Positions 1 to 10,906 of a stretch of DNA of 64,000 bases are shown here, one piece after another. Position 1 is the first letter of the stretch; the number at the start of each line of letters is the position of its first letter. The notes under the pieces were generated by a model. That model was not told where the DNA came from, did not search any database, and saw only the letters and a program-made list of their open reading frames with translations. A program made the position numbers and the translations under genes. The DNA comes from Trileptium ribeirensis. Lineage: Eukaryota; Nematoda; Enoplea; Enoplida; Thoracostomopsidae. The DNA lies in contig JASANE010019340.1 of assembly GCA_030248225.1 (NCBI GenBank), positions 1 to 64,000 of the forward strand, in the 5' to 3' direction.

Positions 1-206
1 AGTCAACGCAACTCAACAATTCTGCTTTGAGAAAAGACTTGCACAAATTAGTTAATTGTCCTTTTTGTGAGCATTTCTTGTTTCAAAAGATATTTTTCGT
101 TTACGAATCTGGTGTTCACCTTCCGATATATATTGCTACTTGTAAATTTAGAGTGTTCAGACATTAGTCTTTTTGTTTTAGATCTACTAAGTATAATATA
201 TTCTGC
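1..206. other. AT-rich flank, no gene seen
   Basis: No feature is visible. An open frame beginning near 67 runs into the left arm of the next element, starts at a GTG and has no recognisable protein character. Confidence 0.5.
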
Positions 207-630
207 AACATACGTATGTTATTCACTTGGGAATTGGAGTGTTATATACACATCACAAGTTTTTCAGTTGTGTATACATTTTGATGCTTTCTATCTATCC
301 TTAATCATTAGCTTATCTGCATACAAGTTTGCCTGTATAAAAACCTCCGAATGCATAGAATTTGCGATATGGAAGCAATATTCAGATTAAAAATAAAATT
401 TTAGCAAAACATCACTTTAAGAAGCCCTCCCCATGTCAATACTTTGGCTCAGAGTTGACTTCTACATCAAAATTTATATACTAAATTGAAATACTAAATT
501 AGATTTATCGCTCTTCATGCTGATAAGCTAATGATTAAGGATCGAAAGAAAGCTTCAAAGTGTATACACAACTGGAAAACTTGTGATGTGTATATACAAT
601 TCGAATTTCCGAGTGATTAACATACGTATG
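207..630. mobile_element. Foldback / MITE-like inverted repeat
   Basis: The left arm (207-318) matches the reverse complement of the right arm (521-630) over about 110 bases, with scattered mismatches and small gaps. Both arms begin with AACATACGTATG and share ATACACATCACAAGTTTT and CTTAATCATTAGCTTAT. A 200-base non-matching centre separates them. This is the layout of a foldback or non-autonomous DNA transposon. No transposase or clear target-site duplication is visible. The open frame at 67-390 crosses the left arm and is not taken as a gene. Confidence 0.75.
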
Positions 631-937
631 AGTAATTTATTTATTTTAAGTATTGTTAACGAAAACTTTATTTTTCGGTTAGCTTAGCGGTTAAAATGAA
701 AAAGTGTTAATATTTCTCACTGTGCAAAATCAAACCCAAAACAATGCCACAACTAATTAAGTTGCCACAATGAACGTTTCACAATGCCATTATTAGGACA
801 TCATTGCTTTTATAACGATAATATTGTTGCAAAACGCCGACTGCGTACTATTTTCTAATGATGAAATGAATATATTTCAAGCTCATGCTGTGATGTACTC
901 ATAGAAGCTATTATCGCAGAAACATTGTCGATTATGA
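631..937. other. Intergenic, nothing recognised
   Basis: AT-rich sequence with no gene or clear repeat. Confidence 0.4.
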
Positions 938-1395
938 GGCGTTCACGTTATAATGTCCCCAACGTTTTGAACCTATGTACACCACACAGTGTCAGGCACA
1001 CCGTCGACAAAAGTGTGACCTAGACACCCCACGTTTTATATAATTTTTTCAAAGATTGATAGCTAGACGTGTTGCCGCATCTCGACAGTGTCAAGCACAC
1101 CGTTTCTTCTTGCAGTATTGACAGTGTGCGGCATTATTTCGTCAACGTTCATATTGCCTAGATACAAATATCGCTAATTTAAAAAAACTACACAGCACAG
1201 TTGACTAAAAAATTGGATTAGCAACAGACAGTGTCCGTTACAGTTTATTCGTTCTAAATTGATAGCTAGGGGTGTGTCTAACACCCTCTGCGATAAATTT
1301 TCTGTATGGGTGTCTTCCTGAATATCTATACCGTAGCGTCGCGACCATAGGGCGACAAATGTTATAACCGGCGGGGACATTATAACGTGAACGCC
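938..1395. mobile_element. Non-autonomous TIR element, GGCGTTCACG type
   Basis: The segment starts GGCGTTCACGTTATAATGTC and ends with its inverted complement; the 23-base ends match exactly. The interior carries short diverged repeats of CAGTGTC(A/G)(A/G)GCACACC near 986, 1087 and 1116 and no long coding frame. The size and structure suggest a MITE. A diverged remnant with the same terminal words lies at 15616-15713. No convincing target-site duplication was found. The open frame at 1174-1422 on the minus strand is formed by the element and is not considered a gene. Confidence 0.75.
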
Positions 1396-1562
1396 ACATT
1401 TGTACCTTAAAACGAGCATCATGTGGTCACATTCTCAAACGGTACAATCATCTAACGTCATAAAAATCGAAATTTTAGGTTAGTACAGCTTATATACGAA
1501 CTGTTGGTCAGATTATGATTCGGCATGCGTATCTGTCACAAAAATGTAATACGGCTATGCGT

Positions 1563-1793
1563 ATACATGCTCGAGTCCGAGGTCCTAGGGGTTAGCGTGT
1601 GCGTAAGGGTCTTTGCCAGTCTTTGACCGGGCAGGGGGCACTCAGCCCGTCGGCGGGTGATTGGGGATGTGTGGCCCTTCAGAGCCTATAGATTCGGTGC
1701 CTGCGGCGCCGTCACGGAGGGGGAGTTGGGTCATCTCTTCACGCAGCGGGGCGCTCTGTTGCATTAGGGGTAACCCACGTTATAAGCACGTAT
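1563..1793. mobile_element. TACATG-family TIR element, copy 1
   Basis: The left end ATACATGC and right end GCACGTAT are inverted copies with one difference. The body is strikingly GC-rich compared with its flanks. After the end the left arm reads GTCCGAGGTCCTAGGGG, the signature shared by the other copies (compare the right arm near 3000 and the left arm near 30300). No coding sequence. This copy lacks the A/T-rich TTTTGC core seen in others. Confidence 0.6.
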
Positions 1794-2269
1794 GGCGATG
1801 AGTCACACTAATTACCAGAATGCGTTTACAATGCCGTATTTTTGGCAACAGGTTTAATCTTAAAATACTGATGATTGATGTGATGGATAAAATTGTAATC
1901 GCAAAATTTTCCAAGAGCAATCGCAGATAAAGAACCGATTAACAATTTACATCACATGTTAAAATATTCTTAACAAGTATTTATCGTCGATTCATTAAAA
2001 CTCGGGTTTAGCTGCCATTGAAATTTAGAAAACTTTCGCATGTGTAATAAGAGACACACTACACGTCGATCCTTATAAGACCACGCCGCCAAATTTATTC
2101 TTGCCAAAAAAATTGCAGGAATTACTATTAAATATATAGATTTCGAACATGAAACGTTTTTCTATATAAATGATACCAAATAGAGAATGATGCGCTTATG
2201 CATATGTCGCCAAGGAGTAAAAAAATTGCATATAAACCATGCTCCTGCTTACGTTGGTGAAAGTTTGAT
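1794..2269. other. Intergenic, nothing recognised
   Basis: AT-rich sequence; the minus-strand open frame at 2128-2385 overlaps the next inverted repeat and shows no protein family. Confidence 0.4.
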
Positions 2270-2628
2270 GCTATAAACGATTGATCGTTTGTAGCTGAAG
2301 ATCCGTTTAATAAAGTTAAAAGCAGTGAAGTGTTTGTAGCATAATCCATTAACGATCGATCGTTTATAACAAATATTACAAACAATAAACAATTCGTCGT
2401 TTATAATATTCGTAATAAACAATCTATATAGTTTATAATTATGCTACAAACACCTCACTGCTTTTATCATTGGCACAGTAACTGATCGTTCGTACATAAA
2501 GCTGCAAACGGCTCGTGTATTTAAAGATGACTAATTGCTTGTAACTGATTACACAGATGCTGCGTTGTTTATAGGCTACAGAAGACCGAACGTTTGCAAC
2601 AAGCTATGGACGATTGATTGTTTATAGC
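2270..2628. repeat. Nested imperfect inverted repeat
   Basis: Outer ends GCTATAAACGATTGATCG (2270) and the complement near 2628 are imperfect inverted copies. Inside, GCAGTGAAGTGTTTGTAGCA near 2321 is repeated inverted near 2439-2463 with one difference. The middle is rich in CGTTTATAA and AACAAT words. Most likely an old foldback element or two nested ones. Confidence 0.55.
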
Positions 2629-2803
2629 ATTATCTTTAGAGTTGGCGTACGCATTATTGTGAAAACGATGCATAAATATTCTAAAGTAAAGCGACACAGC
2701 AGTATAAAAGTAGCAGAGCCATAATCATAATACAACCCTGTTTCGACAAATGTTTCACCGCAGTACAAAGAATGAAAAAATTTTTGCTGTATATTACCAA
2801 AAA

Positions 2804-3025
2804 ATACATGCACATAGGTTCTAGGTGGTTACCGCGATGACACACCGTACACCCCTCTCCGCTAAGCGCCGATCTAACCTGGTAGGTGGCTCGACTCTCC
2901 CTGGCGATGAACGCCGCCATCCCCTCCCACTACCAACCGGCTGACCCCGCGAAAGGCCGCAGGGCAATCCCACCCTCCTTCGTGGAACCGGCTGATCCCT
3001 AGGACTTCGGACCTCCAGCATGTAT
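2804..3025. mobile_element. TACATG-family TIR element, copy 2
   Basis: Starts ATACATGC and ends GCATGTAT, a perfect 8-base inverted pair. Subterminal sequence AGGTTCTAGG on the left corresponds to the inverted CCTAGGACTTCGGACCT on the right. The body is GC-rich and devoid of the TTTTGC core. The overlapping open frame at 2821-3093 on the minus strand (arginine- and proline-rich) is an effect of composition. Confidence 0.65.
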
Positions 3026-4750
3026 GTCAATGAAGTTATAAACACCAGTGGCACATTTTCAAAATTTACGGTAATTATATAATAAGGTTTCATTATATTA
3101 GACGCCTCGTGTATAATTTAACTGTATCATGCCAAGATCCGTTTGTCATTGTATCATGTCAAGTGTTTTGCCCTAATGTCGTATAATGTATTGCCTCTCT
3201 CACCTAAAGCCTAAGGAAACGTAATCCTAAGACTAAACCCATGCATAACCTGGGCTTCTAATTGAGCATCAAATTTAGTCCTTCAAAGTAGTTATGTCCA
3301 GTTTTCCATCCCAATGTTATAGTGTCGAAAACGTGACATAGTCCGTTATGCAGTTGCAGCATTAACAATCACGAACTTCTTTATTGAAACAAATTCATAA
3401 CTTCACGTACAAAATGTCACATATTTATCCTTTCCAAGGGAAATACTCAGGAGAAGAATACATCTCTATCGGTGCAGTAGAACTAGAAAGTATTTTTTCA
3501 TTTGACTTCGTTAAAACTTGTATTTAGAATAAAACCGCCATCGTTAAAGGAAACCTTTGCATAATGTGAGTACCTAAGATCCAAGGCGCCAGCAACTGAT
3601 TAAGAAATTCAGCAACATTTATGATTTAAGCTCATTTTATTACCTTAAACATAATCTTGTAGAATAGTGATTGAATGGAACTTATATATATCTTGGTTTT
3701 TAAAAGCAATAGTAGAGAAGTCTTGTCTATTTTTTATTGGAAAACACAAGGTTTTGCTACGTAGTAGGCTGATAATATATACTCAGAAACACAGCCATCA
3801 CAATCAAGACGTTTTCGCAAAACCCTGCAAATTTAATGAGACGATCTAAAAGCTGTATTCTCAGAATTCGGAGAAATAGCTAACCAAAACTAGCTTGTTG
3901 AAACTTAAAAGCTAACAATTAAGCATGGCCTTTGGAACTAGGGTACTCTTACACGCATGGCGCATCGGACCGGGAGTTAGATATTTTGACCGCTAGACTG
4001 AGTATCAAATTTAATGTTGCTTATTTGGCATTGCATTTCAAACAATTTAACATATCTTATCAAAGTATTCTTGTACTACGTAAGATATGTTACTTATTAT
4101 GTAAGTTGGTAAGGTACTTAATAAGCACTATTCTGTTGGTTATTTAGTATAATAATGCTAAATGAGATAAATTCAGCATAGCCGTTTAAGCACAAATTAT
4201 GCTCAACATTTTACTGCCTTTAAGCATATCATATATTATTATTATCATTATTTTGGGATTTAGCAACGCAGTTTGCTGACAGCGTACAAGCAAAACACGA
4301 TTATCGATCCTGTTTTACCCATATACTGTTACATTAACAGACTGCAAACACAGCTGTTCGATTTAGCATATGAACACGGCTAAGAGCAAGGAATAGAGAA
4401 ATGTGCGCGTACGCAAATTCCATTTATACATCACAGAGCCTATTTTCGCATGGACAAAAATACGAATACGAATGGCAGAATTGCGAACACAAATGTTTGT
4501 ATGATTTTGTGATTTTGACAAAAGAACGGCCATGGTGTGTGCACCTGAAGTGGACTAACGCATTCGTAAAAATGTATAGCATTTATGTGTAGTATTTCAT
4601 TGAAAAGCACTAAATTTTAAAAAACATTATGCAGCTTAACACATGCTAAATTATTATATGTAATATGTCACTAAAATAAAAATAACATAAAAACTGATAT
4701 TTGATGCTCGGACACGTTAATAATTTTCTTCTCAAAATAACATTTTAGGA
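3026..4750. other. Intergenic, nothing recognised
   Basis: No gene seen. A short direct repeat TGTATCATG(C/T)CAAG occurs near 3123 and 3151. The small open frames at 3667-3849, 3932-4147 and 4401-4592 have no recognisable domains. Confidence 0.4.
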
Positions 4751-4973
4751 CATACACGAGGTCTCGAGGGGGTTTAGCCGGAGTCGGCGGGGGATGTGTA
4801 GAGTGCTGCGAGGAGGAGATCCCCGGTGGTGTGCTGAAACAAGTTGACGACCTCCATCGCTGTCAACGATAAATTTTTGCCGACCGACTTATGTTTGCTA
4901 ATTTCGGTAATGGGCGGAGCGTGAGCCCTCAATGGAGGGGGTGGGCCCCCTGAACTCCAGCTGTAGCTTGTAT
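4751..4973. mobile_element. TACATG-family TIR element, copy 3 (diverged)
   Basis: Starts CATACACGAGGTCTCGAGGG and ends CTCCAGCTGTAGCTTGTAT. The ends are diverged inverted copies of the family signature (inverted right end: ATACAAGCTACAGCTGGAG). The GC-rich body contrasts with AT-rich flanks and carries one TTTGCTAATTTC word near 4890, a trace of the core found in longer copies. Confidence 0.5.
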
Positions 4974-6319
4974 ATTTTAGAAGTTTAGGCTACTGCTTTC
5001 TTATTTATTCCAAATGTACGAGCATATACACTACTGCACCACTTACTCGTTATTTTGTTAACTTTCAATTCATTTCTTAACTTAAAATAAGTACGTTAGT
5101 TTTTATATATTCTAAGTACTTTGTCACATTCACGCATTTAAAAACAACCTTAAGTTTTGTTACATTACCATAATATTAGAGTTCCAAGTATACAGCTTGA
5201 CTCTGATTCGACATAACATGCTGGCGCAGTACTGGGTGACGGACGCACTTGATTTTAGTGCTTTATCTGGTAGCGTGTATTTTTTCTGCAAATTTTATGT
5301 ATCAAGTAGGATTTAAATGTCTGTAGATGTATACTAAATCAGCAGAACAAATCCTTATTATGACGAGTACCGAAACTAAAGGTTGAAGTTTCCACTGAGC
5401 ATAGAGATTAGATAACATTTTGTCGAATTCTGTAGCTCTGCGTTTGGTCTATAGTCAGTTTACAACGTGTGTGTTTTCATTATCACATCTGTGTAAATGA
5501 ATTCTGTGTTTTATTTTAGCTTAAACAGCGACTTTATTGATAAGATCAAAAATGCATTCGATGACACATGATCTCAGATATTAAGCCATGTTTATTCAAT
5601 TTTCATTTTCAATATTAACACAACACTCTTCATATTCTATTCAGTTTCAGACTGTCACTCTAGCATTTACTGCTTTGAAATATCGAAAAACATCAAGGTT
5701 TGTTTAATCTAGATTTTGATTCGGGCGGCAGATAAAACATTTGGATCTGGGTGAGGTGTTTGCCATACAAATTAGAATTTAATTAAAGAAACAAGTGATT
5801 AATAGTAATGTTCGATGATCAATGCTGTATTTTTATTTCCAAATTTTTTGCCGAACAATCCTTTTGCGTTAAAGCGATGATTTCAAACAACAGAGTGCGA
5901 AAGAAACGATATTTCACCGTTTTCAAATTCAAACATAAACTTACAGCGTCAAACGATGAGTGCGCTTGTGGATTTCAGAAAACTGGTTACAAAGCGAAAA
6001 GAATATTCGACTACAAAGATTGATAGCCCCAGCGGTCTGTTGCGAGCTCTTCAGTGATATGGCTTTAAACTAAAAAATATAAGTAATTCCTTAATTTTGA
6101 GTAGTATCGTCTATATAAGAGCGATTCGGAGTCATGGAAAATGTTTGAGGGCTAAAAGTTGGTGCATCTCAAACATAAAATTGTATAATATAAACACATG
6201 AATCCGGCGACTTTGATGCAATACCTTTGTTAATATGAAGTTTGTTCAACTTCATTTTAATGCAACCACACATGTTTATGCAAAAATCATGACATATATT
6301 TTGCATTTTGATATATAAT
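4974..6319. other. Intergenic, nothing recognised
   Basis: AT-rich. The 71-residue frame at 5808-6023 has a basic stretch but no recognised family and begins without context; not called. Confidence 0.4.
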
Positions 6320-7160
6320 AGGTGCCCAACGTCAGTGGGTTTATGTGGGGTCAGTTTTTCTTGGCTCGGTGAAGTGAGGGTTGACCACGGTGGAACAACT
6401 AAAAATTTTTCCCTGTCTTTGCAATTTTTCCTCATGTTTCCCATTTCTTTTAATTTTGCCTAAACATTTTTATAATTTTGCTAAAGTTTTCCGCGCCCTT
6501 TTGCCACGCGTAACAGGAGTAGAACTGGGGATAGTGTTTACCGGAGCTTCAGGATATGATATGGCTAAGGACGATCAGACCGGGGATAAACCCCGTCCCA
6601 TCTGGATACCTATTTTATATACAGTCCCGTCGCAACATTGTCCGATCATCCCCAGCAGAACAGCATGGGCAAAGGCGGCCGGACCACCTATCAATCAGAA
6701 TAGTGAACGGTATCCGAGGCCCACAATACAACAGTAAAGCACACCTGCAATAGCCTTTCCTTTTATGAATCAAACATGAGGCCTTGATGCATTATGGCCT
6801 CAAAGGGGCTTGGTGTGTAGGTGGCTACCGAGGCACTGTATATACATTATATATACATCATTGGCAAAGTCCAAAGTCAAAGGGGAAACGTGTGCTTCGA
6901 GGAGGTAGGCCGTCCTGAGGTGGATTAACCGGTCAGCGAGGCGTGTGAGGGAGTCACCAGTGCATGGGGAAATTTTTGGATTTTTGGGACTCCACATTTT
7001 TCTAAATTTTAGCCTGTTTTGCCCCGGATTTTGCAAATTTCCCCCGATCTTTGCTAATTTTCCCATTTTCTCTTAATTGCGCTCAATTTTTGCTCATTTT
7101 CACAAGATTTTTTTACCTAGTTTTGACAAAAGGCGCTCATCAAGCCACCTCTCATGGAGG
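6320..7160. mobile_element. Cluster of TACATG-family-like remnants
   Basis: Two blocks of T-rich sequence built from TTTTGC(C/T)AATTTT and TTTTCCC words (about 6390-6500 and 6960-7115) are flanked by GC-rich segments. This is the same arrangement as the better-bounded copies at 48611-48909 and 62356-62694. The start of one piece may be AACATGAGGCC near 6774. Exact ends cannot be set. The overlapping open frames (6381-6737, 6556-6753, 6800-7066, 7077-7388) do not look like proteins. Confidence 0.4.
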
Positions 7161-8574
7161 ATCCACGATGCCCCGATGGGTCCGAATCTTGGGGTGGACA
7201 TATTCATCTCCCTCTTCCCACCCATGAGTATGAATGTATATATTGTTTATCTACGCCTACGATACATATTCATAGGTGCTATTGGAGGTAACGGGGATAC
7301 CCCTAAGGTTTCACATCCTCTAAGACATATTTTCATTACGATGCTCAGCATTCCAATGCTCGTTATTGCCAACAGAATGCTAATTTAGCAATTGTGAGCT
7401 GATACAGAAGTTTAACATGCAAAATTTGGTAAAACGAGAAACATTATGTGGAAAAGCTGAAAACATGAGAGCAAATTTATGGTTAGCCCTTTGATGCAGT
7501 CTTTTACCCCGGGCACCAGCCCCTGTCCGCCCCGACGAGACTATCGATCACCCTAGGACGACACCCTTGGGCTTTTATGATATACTGATATTCGCAAAAT
7601 TCATTGTTAATTTAACTAAAGCTAAACAGAGAGATGATCTTAACTAAGTGACGTACGGTGACTCATATCTTACGGCACAGTCGTGTTTGTCCAGTGGAAG
7701 TTTATTTAGCGCAACATTGAAGAGCATTTTAGGCCATATAATCTGAAATCATATTCGTATACTTACTCAGCCAGGTCGACACATTAAATTTCGTTTAAAT
7801 CCATTTTCCATTTATAAAATATTATGAGCCAAATCATTAGCATATAACCGGAATCATAACCCAATCTACGCTATTTCTAATTCCAAAGCGAACCAAGTTG
7901 TGTTTAGTTTCCTGCGAATTTGAGCGAACATATTTCATATTCGATTTATAAGAAAAGTTCAGTACGATTTGTCAATCATTTCGAAAAACCGTTCTTCAAC
8001 TAGAGCGTGTAATGTGACTGACATCGTTTTCCCTTTAATGGATCCATGTGTAATAATTCAGAGCTATTTTGGTTCGTTCAAACATGACAGTGGAAAACAT
8101 TCGTTTTAATACACAGAAAGTGAAATTATCGTCCTATTTAAAGCAGATGTAACTGAAATGAAGGAAAAACATCAAAGTTCCCACATTTTACATAATATGT
8201 ACAATAAATATATAGAATATATGTATATAAGTATATAATTTTCATATATGTATGTGTGCCTGTGTATCCTAGTGGCAGACGCGCCATCAAGTTGGAATCG
8301 TCCACGTGTACGTAGGATTAGTCTTTTGAAACCTGAAAATGTACATGTCTATTACTGAAGGACATGGAGCCGATATTCATATACATATCGTAGAGACGAT
8401 GAAGACGAGCGCCTTTAGAAATTGTAATTTAGTACTTGCCAGACTGCAAACTGTGGAGGTTGCGAATCAACCCACATCTATTTCCCACAGCAATATTTAC
8501 AAGTGAATGCAGCTGACTATGCATGTTTGATTTATACATTTTCCCGCTCCTATATAAGAAATATACGTTGTATG
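7161..8574. other. Intergenic, nothing recognised
   Basis: No gene seen. A short GC-rich patch at about 7505-7575 may be another fragment of a GC-rich repeat. Confidence 0.35.
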
Positions 8575-8624
8575 ATACATATATATCATATACATATACG
8601 TATATATATACGTATATACATACG
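8575..8624. repeat. TA/CATA microsatellite
   Basis: Alternating TATA, CATA and CGTA steps run for about 50 bases. The overlapping minus-strand frame at 8429-8683 (tyrosine/valine runs) is produced by this repeat. Confidence 0.8.
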
Positions 8625-8682
8625 TTTACTGACTTATAAATGTCTTTGCCATACAGAACGTCATACGTAAACGTCTTATACA

Positions 8683-8690
8683 CTTTTAAT
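8683..8690. repeat. Target-site duplication of hAT element, left
   Basis: CTTTTAAT immediately precedes the element and is repeated exactly at 9580-9587. An 8-base duplication is the hallmark length for hAT transposition. Confidence 0.9.
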
Positions 8691-8724
8691 CAGAGCCGCC
8701 GTTAGTACCCCCTACCCCCCTAGG

Positions 8725-8790
8725 GGGGGGCCTCGCCCCTTGCAGGGGCCTCGCGCCTTACAGGGGCCTCATCTCATGGCCTCTGGGTGA
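8725..8790. repeat. Subterminal GGGGCCTCG repeats, left side of hAT element
   Basis: Three to four diverged copies of a roughly 20-base GGGGCCTCGCGCCTTACA-like unit, related to the clean array at the other end of the same element. Confidence 0.65.
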
Positions 8791-9442
8791 AAAGGTGAAA
8801 AAGTTGGGAGCCGCAGCACAACCTCAAGCATCTTTCGCAAAGTAGATGTACACCATAGATAAAGTGAACCTACAGAGTTTAGAAGCCTAATCGTGAGTAT
8901 GAGTTTAACCGTTCCGTGGTTCAAAGTTAGTAGTTTTTACTGGGGCGCCTGTTTTAACTAACATACACGAAAATTTATTTAGGTCAGCGTCTATGCAACT
9001 AATGTATAGCATTTGGTGTGAGATAGTGAGAACTAGGCCTAGAGGCCCTCATCTGGTTATATTCCGGTGTTAATTTAAACAATGTGATAAGTCTTGTACG
9101 GTTAAAATAAATATTAGTATTAGTAATTTTGTTATAATTTATTCATAAGTAAATATTAAAGTTTCTTTGATATATGGAATATGTGTTCGTGAAATGAGTA
9201 ATGAGATATTTTAAAGTGGTGCTTCAAAGTGCAAACGTAGAATGGAACAGGCTATGAAGGATGCTTTTGAAAATATTGCAAAGACTGTTTATAAAATTAT
9301 GACCATGCCGACTAACTTAATTTAAGGAACAGCTCGCTAATTAAAGGGTACACAATCTTTGCAAAAATACTTTTTTCTTTAGAGTATAATGTCTTAAGGT
9401 AAGTGTATTGGAAAACGATTACATTAGTTAAGAAATGTGATA

Positions 9443-9560
9443 GGGGCCTCGCAGCCTGCTGGGGGGGCCTCGCAGCCTGCTGGGGGGGCCTCGCAGCCTG
9501 CTGGGGGGGGGACTCGCAGCCTGCTGGGGGGGCCTCGCAGCCTGCTGGGGGGGCCTCGGA
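9443..9560. repeat. 21-base minisatellite inside hAT element
   Basis: Five copies of GCAGCCTGCTGGGGGGGCCTC-like units begin near 9451, 9472, 9493, 9516 and 9537. Periods are 21, 21, 23 and 21 bases; the 23-base step comes from a longer G run and a CC-to-A change. The repeats create open frames in several phases (Gly-Leu-Ala-Ala-Cys-Trp on plus, Pro-Pro-Gln-Gln-Ala-Ala-Arg on minus) that are not genes. Confidence 0.9.
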
Positions 9561-9579
9561 CATCCTAGCGGCGGCCCTG

Positions 9580-9587
9580 CTTTTAAT
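9580..9587. repeat. Target-site duplication of hAT element, right
   Basis: CTTTTAAT, identical to 8683-8690. Confidence 0.9.
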
Positions 9588-9599
9588 CTTAGTGCTGAA

Positions 9600-9925
9600 T
9601 GCTGGGAAAAATTTTCCTTCAAATTAAGGAAATTTTTGTACTGAGTATCCTAATGTTCTTAAGATTTAGTACAAAATTCATTTAGGATTAAAGAAAATTT
9701 TCCTTAATATTGAGAAAAAATGCTTTTTCTTCTGTAGTCTGACATCTTAGGGAAAACTTTTAATACTCAATATTATGGAATATGTTCCTTATGTTAAAGA
9801 ATATAGTACTTAATATTAAGGAATATTGTCCTTAATGTTAAGTAATATAGTATTTCGTATTAGGGGAAACATTCCTTAATGTTTATGAATATATTATTTA
9901 ACATTAAGGAAATTTTATACTGACT
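9600..9925. repeat. Array of CCTTAAT(A/G)TTAAGG-like palindromes
   Basis: About eight diverged copies of a TTCCTTAATATTAAGGAA-like palindromic word occur between 9619 and 9912, mostly 20-30 bases apart and linked by GAATATAGT-like spacers. Each unit can form a small hairpin. The array lies directly beside the hAT insertion. Its origin is not recognised. Confidence 0.6.
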
Positions 9926-10677
9926 GTCTAGGCATAGCTAAAATTATACTACAGAAGCAGCTTAATCGACGATGCCTGCCAGGCATCGCATTGTATTTTG
10001 TAAATTGGTTTTTGCCTACCAAATACCTTTCTTTAAAATTTGTGGTCTAAATCTTCCTAAAATGGTCTACCCCTACCCTATTTAGACTAATTTTTGTATA
10101 CTTTCCAATAAAGAGATTCCAGCACGCTATCTTCAGCGGATGGATGATTAAAATGCATTGAATTTGAGGAATATCATTGCTAGAAGATGGTTGCGTGCAT
10201 CGTAACAGGCATCGAGCAATAATAACTGTTAACGTTTACATTGCCGAGATATCTCACTTTAGGCAGTTACAATAGTCAAACTTCCGAGCACATGTGGGAA
10301 ATGACGATAAATAATATGAATTCGGCTACGGTGCGAAAGAAGGCGCGAATTAAATTTTAGATTTTGGGATATATATTGCTTTCTTCGCGGCGCAATTCAT
10401 TTATAATATTTATACTGTACACAATAGAAGATTATGTATATTTTTCCCAAAAGCATTTTTGCGAACAAATTATTCCAGATATGTCAATTCCTACACTTTT
10501 TTAAATGTCTGTGCTATAATTGCATTGTAATTAATTCTTCGTTTTTTAAAAAGAGGAAATATCAAACATTGAACAAATAAAACGATTTTGAGTTAAATAA
10601 AATTTAAATTTTAAATAAAAAATTTAAAATAAATCATTTAGAAAACAGTAAGAACGCATGTCATTCTCGTTTCATTA
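9926..10677. other. Intergenic, nothing recognised
   Basis: AT-rich; no gene or repeat family recognised. Confidence 0.4.
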
Positions 10678-10906
10678 GTTGTTCAACCCTTGCGGTTATT
10701 TTGGGGTTTCGGCTACCTCCCTCAGATTCCTCTGGGGTAGCATGTGTCAGGTCGCCAGCAACATACTTGCAAGACAAGAAGTCACGAGAGACTCTTGTTG
10801 GTGTTTTAATCTGATTGGTTGTTGGTGACCTGACACCTGCTACCTCAGGGAACCTTTGGAGAAATGCGGGTAACCGATACCCCCAAAGAACATTGGGGAT
10901 ACCCAC
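10678..10906. mobile_element. Foldback element with roughly 90-base arms
   Basis: Left arm (about 10678-10763) and right arm (about 10819-10906) are imperfect inverted copies. The best-matching part is GGTAGCA(T/G)GTGTCAGGTC on the left against GACCTGACACCTGCTACC on the right; TTTTGGGGTTTCGG pairs with the inverse of CCGATACCCCCAAAG. The loop is about 55 bases. The minus-strand 81-codon frame spanning the element is produced by it. No transposase is present. Confidence 0.75.

Larger units (their letters stand above)
8691..9579. mobile_element. Non-autonomous hAT element with 8-base TSD
   Basis: Left end CAGAGCCGCCGTTAG and inverted right end CAGGGCCGCCGCTAGG are terminal inverted repeats starting with CAG, as in hAT transposons. 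A perfect 8-base duplication (CTTTTAAT) flanks the 889-base element. Both subterminal regions carry GGGGCCTCG-type sequence; the right one is a 21-base tandem array. No transposase domain was recognised in the AT-rich interior, so mobilisation in trans by a related hAT enzyme is inferred. Perfect target duplications amid otherwise decayed repeats suggest a relatively young insertion. Confidence 0.92.

Noticed and set aside
7200..7260. GACATATTCATC and GAGTATGAATGTATA as an inverted repeat
   Set aside because: Match too short in AT-rich sequence to support an element.
9312..9627. Three overlapping frames rich in Pro-Gln-Ala-Ala-Arg or Gly-Leu-Ala-Ala-Cys-Trp
   Set aside because: They are translations of the 21-base minisatellite inside the hAT element, open in several phases on both strands.
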